Origin: Streptomyces sp. NBC_00554
GTDB taxonomy: Bacteria; Actinomycetota; Actinomycetes; Streptomycetales; Streptomycetaceae
DNA length: 64,000 bases
Assembly: GCF_041431135.1 (NCBI RefSeq)
Contig: NZ_CP107799.1
Coordinates: 7,998,001 to 8,062,000, forward strand
Direction: 5' to 3'
The notes below the pieces were generated by a model. That model was not told the DNA's origin and made no database searches. It worked only from the letters and a program-made list of their open reading frames with translations. The position numbers and the translations under genes were made by a program. Shown one piece after another: positions 60,508 through 64,000 of the stretch. Numbering within the stretch: position 1 is the first letter of the stretch; each line of letters begins with the position of its first letter.

Positions 60508-63300
60508 ATGACCGCGGAACATGAACGACCCGAGTACGGTCAGGCCGTTTCCGACTTGACGGGACGTTCCGCCGAACTGGACCTCATCAGGGCCGTCATC
60601 GAGGACACCGCGCGGCTGGGCGGCTCGCTCACGCTCTTCGGCGAGCCCGGCGTGGGGAAGTCGGCCCTGCTCGACGCCGCCGCCGACCTGGCCGTGGCGA
60701 ATGGCATGCGGACGCTGCGGGCGGCCGGGGCCGAGTTCGAGGCCAATATCGCGTTCGCGGGACTCAATCAGCTGCTCGTGCCGCTGGCCGCGATGTTCCC
60801 CCAGCTCGATTCGCCGCACGAGAGCGCCCTGCGGGTGGCGCTGGGCTTCGGTGAGGGTGCGACCCCTTCGCGCATCATGATCTCGACCGCGGCCCTGTCA
60901 CTGCTCCTGCTCGCCGCACAGGACCAGCCGCTGGTCGTCCTGGTCGACGACACCCAGTGGCTCGACGAGGCGAGCGCCGACGTCCTGGCCTTCGTGGCCC
61001 GTCGGGTCGCCGGCACCGCGGTGCGCGTGCTGTCGACGGTCCGCACAACCGAGAAGCCCCTCCCGGTACGCGGGGAGGTCAACAGCCTCACGATCCGCTC
61101 CCTCGACGACTCGGCGGCCGAGACCCTGCTGATCGACCGCTACCCGGATCTGGCCGAGCACGTGCGGCTGCGCATCGTCACCGAGGCCCAGGGGAACCCG
61201 CTCGCCCTGGTCGAACTGCCGGCCACCCTGACCTCGGACCGGTACCCGACCGCCGAGGCTTTGCCCGCCGTCCTGCCGTTGACCGAGCGGCTCAGCCGGA
61301 TGTTCACCGACCGTATCGCCGCGCTGGCCTCCGAGACCCAGGATCTACTGCTGCTGCTCGCACTCGACGGCTCGGGCCACGCGCTGTCCGACGAGGGCGT
61401 GGCCGGCCCCGGTGCCGCAGCCCAGCTGGACATCGCCGAACGCGAGCGCATTGTCGTGATCGACCGCCACTCGGTGGTCTTCCGGCACCCGCTGGTGCGC
61501 TCCGCAGTGGTCGGACTGGCCGGACCCGAGTCGCGGCGCAGGGCCCACCGGGCACTGGCGAAGTGCCCTACCGCGGACCCCGGCCGCCGCGCCTGGCACC
61601 TCGCCGACGCGTCCATCGGCCCCGACGAGGAGGTGGCCACCCTCCTTCAGCGCGAGTCGATCCAGGCACTCAAACGGGGAGACCCGTCAGCGGCGGTGGC
61701 AGCGATGACCCGGTCGGCCGATCTGAGCCCGGATGCCGAGCACCGAGCACAGCGCCTGGCGGGGGCCGCGCACTTCGCGGCCGAGGTGATGGGAGACCTC
61801 CAGTCGGTCTCGCAGCTGCTCACCGACGCACGCCGCCTCCACGCCAACGCCGGCTCGCTCGCGACCGCCTCGGCCGCGGCCTCCCTCATGCTGTACTCCG
61901 ACGCGGACGTCGTCTCGGCGTTCCGGGTGCTCACCACCGCTCTGCGGGCCCCCGCCGCGGAACCGACCGCGGACGAGGTCAAGGCCGCGATCTGGGTCCT
62001 TTCGGTGATCGCCTCGCTCAACGGGCGCAAGGAGATGTGGGACCCCTACCTCGAAATGGTGGACAGGTACCGCGACAAGCTGCCGGGCGGCCTGCTCATC
62101 CGCTCCGAGGTCGTGTCCAATCCGGCCACTGTCTCCACGGAGGCCCTGGACATCCTGGACCGGCAGATCGCGGCGCTGGCGACGGAGCGGGACCCCGGGC
62201 AGATCATCCGCGTCGGCTATGTCGCCAACGATGTCGACCGCCTCGCCGACCTGCGGGAACCGCTGCTACGCGTCTGGCAGGACGCCGCCCGCACGGGTGC
62301 CGTCGCCTCCGTCACCAATGCGCTCATGCTGCTGTGCGCGGAGAGCTATCTTGCCGGGCGGTGGGACGACACCCAGCGTTTCGCCGAGGAGGGGCTCGAA
62401 CGCGCCCAGGCCTACGGGTACGTCAATTTCATCTGGTTCCTGCACTACAGCAGGGCCCTCGCCGCAGCCGCGCTCGGGCAGCAGGAAGAGGCCGAGGAAC
62501 CGTTGAAGGAGATGCTGGCCTGGTCGATCCCCCGCCATGCCTTCATCGTGCCGCAGCACGTGCACCGCGTACGGACCCTCGCTGCCATAGGACGCAGCGA
62601 TTTCGAGACGGCGTACACAGAGGCGACCAGGATCAGTCCACGCGGACTGGAGCCCGGCACCGCCCATCAACTACAGCTGTTCGTGGCCTACGACCTGGTC
62701 GAGGCGGCCGTGCGGACCGGTCGCACGGTCCAGGCCCAGGGATTCGTCGACGCGATGCTGCGCATGGGCATCACGAAGATCTCCTCCCGCTGGTCGCTGC
62801 TCGTGGCGGCGGCACAGGGGCTGGTGTCCGGCGGCGAGGTGGCCAGTGCCCACTTCGAGCGAGCACTGGCGGCGGCGCCCGAGGAGCTGTGGCCCTTCGA
62901 ACGCGCGCGCGTGCTGCTGGCGTACGGCGAGCACCTGCGCCGTGAGCGCGCCACGGTCGAGTCACGTGTGCAACTGGCCGCCGCCCTGGCGCTGTTCGAC
63001 CGCCTGCGGGCCGCACCCTGGGCCGAGCGGGCCAGGAACGAAATGAGCGCCACCGGCCTGTCGCGCCGGCAGGCCGACGTGAGCCAGGTGCAGCTCACTC
63101 CGCAGGAGCTCCAGATCGCCACGCTCGCGGCCTCGGGTCTGACGAACAAGGCGATAGGGGAGCGGCTGCACCTGTCCGCGCGCACCGTCAGCGGGCACCT
63201 GTACCACGTGTTCCCCAAGCTCGGCGTCACCGCGCGCGCCGGCCTGCGGGACGCGCTCACCGCCCTGAGCGAGCAGCACGATGACCCAGAGTTTCCGTAG
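60508..63300 (+). CDS. LuxR-family regulator with ATPase domain (LAL type)
   Basis: A 930-residue large ATP-binding regulator. N-terminal AAA-like domain with Walker A LFGEPGVGKSALLDAA (about 45-60) and Walker B QPLVVLVDDTQWLDEAS; a long helical middle with TPR-like pairs; C-terminal LuxR helix-turn-helix (about 865-925) with LTPQELQIATLAASGLTNKAIGERLHLSARTVSGHL (cut: LAASGLTNKAIGERLHLS). Such proteins activate secondary-metabolism or sugar genes. ATG 60508 is preceded by GAGGAG. It might control the flanking oxidoreductase gene or its own gene; no target is evident. Confidence 0.9.
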   Translation: MTAEHERPEYGQAVSDLTGRSAELDLIRAVIEDTARLGGSLTLFGEPGVGKSALLDAAADLAVANGMRTLRAAGAEFEANIAFAGLNQLLVPLAAMFPQLDSPHESALRVALGFGEGATPSRIMISTAALSLLLLAAQDQPLVVLVDDTQWLDEASADVLAFVARRVAGTAVRVLSTVRTTEKPLPVRGEVNSLTIRSLDDSAAETLLIDRYPDLAEHVRLRIVTEAQGNPLALVELPATLTSDRYPTAEALPAVLPLTERLSRMFTDRIAALASETQDLLLLLALDGSGHALSDEGVAGPGAAAQLDIAERERIVVIDRHSVVFRHPLVRSAVVGLAGPESRRRAHRALAKCPTADPGRRAWHLADASIGPDEEVATLLQRESIQALKRGDPSAAVAAMTRSADLSPDAEHRAQRLAGAAHFAAEVMGDLQSVSQLLTDARRLHANAGSLATASAAASLMLYSDADVVSAFRVLTTALRAPAAEPTADEVKAAIWVLSVIASLNGRKEMWDPYLEMVDRYRDKLPGGLLIRSEVVSNPATVSTEALDILDRQIAALATERDPGQIIRVGYVANDVDRLADLREPLLRVWQDAARTGAVASVTNALMLLCAESYLAGRWDDTQRFAEEGLERAQAYGYVNFIWFLHYSRALAAAALGQQEEAEEPLKEMLAWSIPRHAFIVPQHVHRVRTLAAIGRSDFETAYTEATRISPRGLEPGTAHQLQLFVAYDLVEAAVRTGRTVQAQGFVDAMLRMGITKISSRWSLLVAAAQGLVSGGEVASAHFERALAAAPEELWPFERARVLLAYGEHLRRERATVESRVQLAAALALFDRLRAAPWAERARNEMSATGLSRRQADVSQVQLTPQELQIATLAASGLTNKAIGERLHLSARTVSGHLYHVFPKLGVTARAGLRDALTALSEQHDDPEFP

Positions 63301-63320
63301 CCGGGGCCCTTCGCGACGGG

Positions 63321-64000
63321 TCAGGCCTCGATGTCGACGACGATCTTGGCGTGGGCCGATCCGTCCTCGACGGCCGCGTGGGCCTGGGCAACCGCGTCCA
63401 GGGTGTAGCGGCGGGGGTCCAGCAGTGGCTTGAGCAGGCCTGCGTCGGCCAGGGTGGCGGCTTCGCGCAGGATTTCGCCGTGGTGCTCGCGGCCCTTACC
63501 GGTGAGCATGGGCAGCAGGGTGAAGACCCCGGAGTAGGTGGCGCCGCGGAAGGAGAGCGGGGCCAGGCTGTGGCTGCCCCAGCCCAGGGCGCTCAGGACG
63601 TGGCCGGTGTAAGGGCGTACCGCGGCGAAGGAGTTGTCCAGGACGGTGCCCCCGACGGTGTCGAATACGATGTCGAAGCCTTCGCCGCCGGTATGGGCGG
63701 CGACGTACTCCTCCACCTCGGTGGTGGCGTAGTCGATCGCGGTGGCGCCGAGCCGGCGGACGGTCTCGGCGTCGGCGGCCGAGGCGGTGGCGAAGACCTC
63801 GGCGCCGCGGGCGCGGGCGATCTGTACCGCGACGTGGCCGATGCCGCCCGCTCCGCCGTGCACCAGGACCTTGTGCCCGGCGCCGACCTTGGCTCGGTCC
63901 ACCAGCCCCTCCCATGCGGTGACGACCGACAGCGGCAGCGCCGCGGCCTGGCGCATGGTCAGAGAGGTGGGCTTGTGGGCGAGCAGGCGGGCATCGGCGG
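63321..64000 (-). CDS. NADPH:quinone oxidoreductase-like MDR enzyme (5' end cut by window edge)
   Basis: A partial medium-chain dehydrogenase/reductase, zinc-free type. At least 226 residues are present and the frame runs off the right edge. The cofactor-binding fold has KVLVHGGAGGIGHVAVQIARARGAEVFATAS; RPYTGHVLSALGWGSH and AVEDGSAHAKIVVDI are at the C-terminus, the latter being the standard ending. Its stop is 20 bases from the LuxR-type gene end, tail to tail. Substrate unknown; family members reduce quinones or unsaturated carbonyls. Confidence 0.88.
   Translation of the reverse strand, partial: ADARLLAHKPTSLTMRQAAALPLSVVTAWEGLVDRAKVGAGHKVLVHGGAGGIGHVAVQIARARGAEVFATASAADAETVRRLGATAIDYATTEVEEYVAAHTGGEGFDIVFDTVGGTVLDNSFAAVRPYTGHVLSALGWGSHSLAPLSFRGATYSGVFTLLPMLTGKGREHHGEILREAATLADAGLLKPLLDPRRYTLDAVAQAHAAVEDGSAHAKIVVDIEA

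Overview
The window is a high-GC actinobacterial chromosome segment, almost certainly from Streptomyces. The evidence is strong GC bias at third codon positions, frequent GTG and some TTG starts, a second SepF, two streptogrisin-type proteases, two Rpf/LysM proteins, and a conserved order pyrG - NUDIX - ald - parA - scpA - scpB - rluB-like - cmk - der that, as I recall, is also seen in S. coelicolor and partly in Mycobacterium. I see no transposase, integrase, phage gene, CRISPR array, rRNA or tRNA.

Region 1 (1-12.8 kb) is core: CTP synthase, a NUDIX hydrolase, a P-loop/TPR protein, alanine dehydrogenase, then a tight operon of a ParA-family ATPase, a small protein with a ribbon-helix-helix-like tail, ScpA, ScpB and a pseudouridine synthase with a long Gly/Arg-rich head. 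An ECF sigma factor with an NTF2-like tail is coupled to a TIGR03086-type protein.

Region 2 (12.8-19.3 kb): an MFS exporter, then an island of an NrtR-type NUDIX regulator, an ADP-ribosylglycohydrolase (DraG family) and two RlaP-like nucleotidyltransferases in convergent orientation, with tandem operators over the island promoter. Next comes a minus-strand set: Rieske lipoprotein, b-type-like membrane protein and a secreted protein.

Region 3 (19.4-24.6 kb) is core again: YidB, AroH chorismate mutase, TyrA, Cmk, PlsC and Der, ending in a strong terminator.

Region 4 (24.6-37.4 kb): conserved hypotheticals, two rpf-like genes (the first with a structured leader), a LivH-LivM-LivG triple fusion with LivF, a LivK-like binding protein, a WYL regulator with a palindromic operator, a solitary ctaD and a small I78-type inhibitor.

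Region 5 (37.4-45.2 kb): PAP2 phosphatase, PIG-V-like mannosyltransferase, MFS exporter, glutaryl-CoA-type dehydrogenase, SepF paralogue and a DUF5685-like protein with an extraordinary cysteine-rich tail.

Region 6 (45.2-55.4 kb) is a probable organosulfur import and oxidation cluster: two family-3 binding proteins, two permeases, one ATPase, an FAD/NAD(P)-binding protein, two LLM-class flavin monooxygenases and DUF1684. A 23-codon cysteine-type leader peptide followed by a terminator hairpin precedes the divergent binding-protein gene.

Region 7 (55.8-64 kb): a streptogrisin B-like protease, a slipin and a streptogrisin D-like protease; a Y-family polymerase-like protein lacking the catalytic acids; a large LuxR-type ATPase regulator; and a truncated quinone oxidoreductase-like gene at the right edge.
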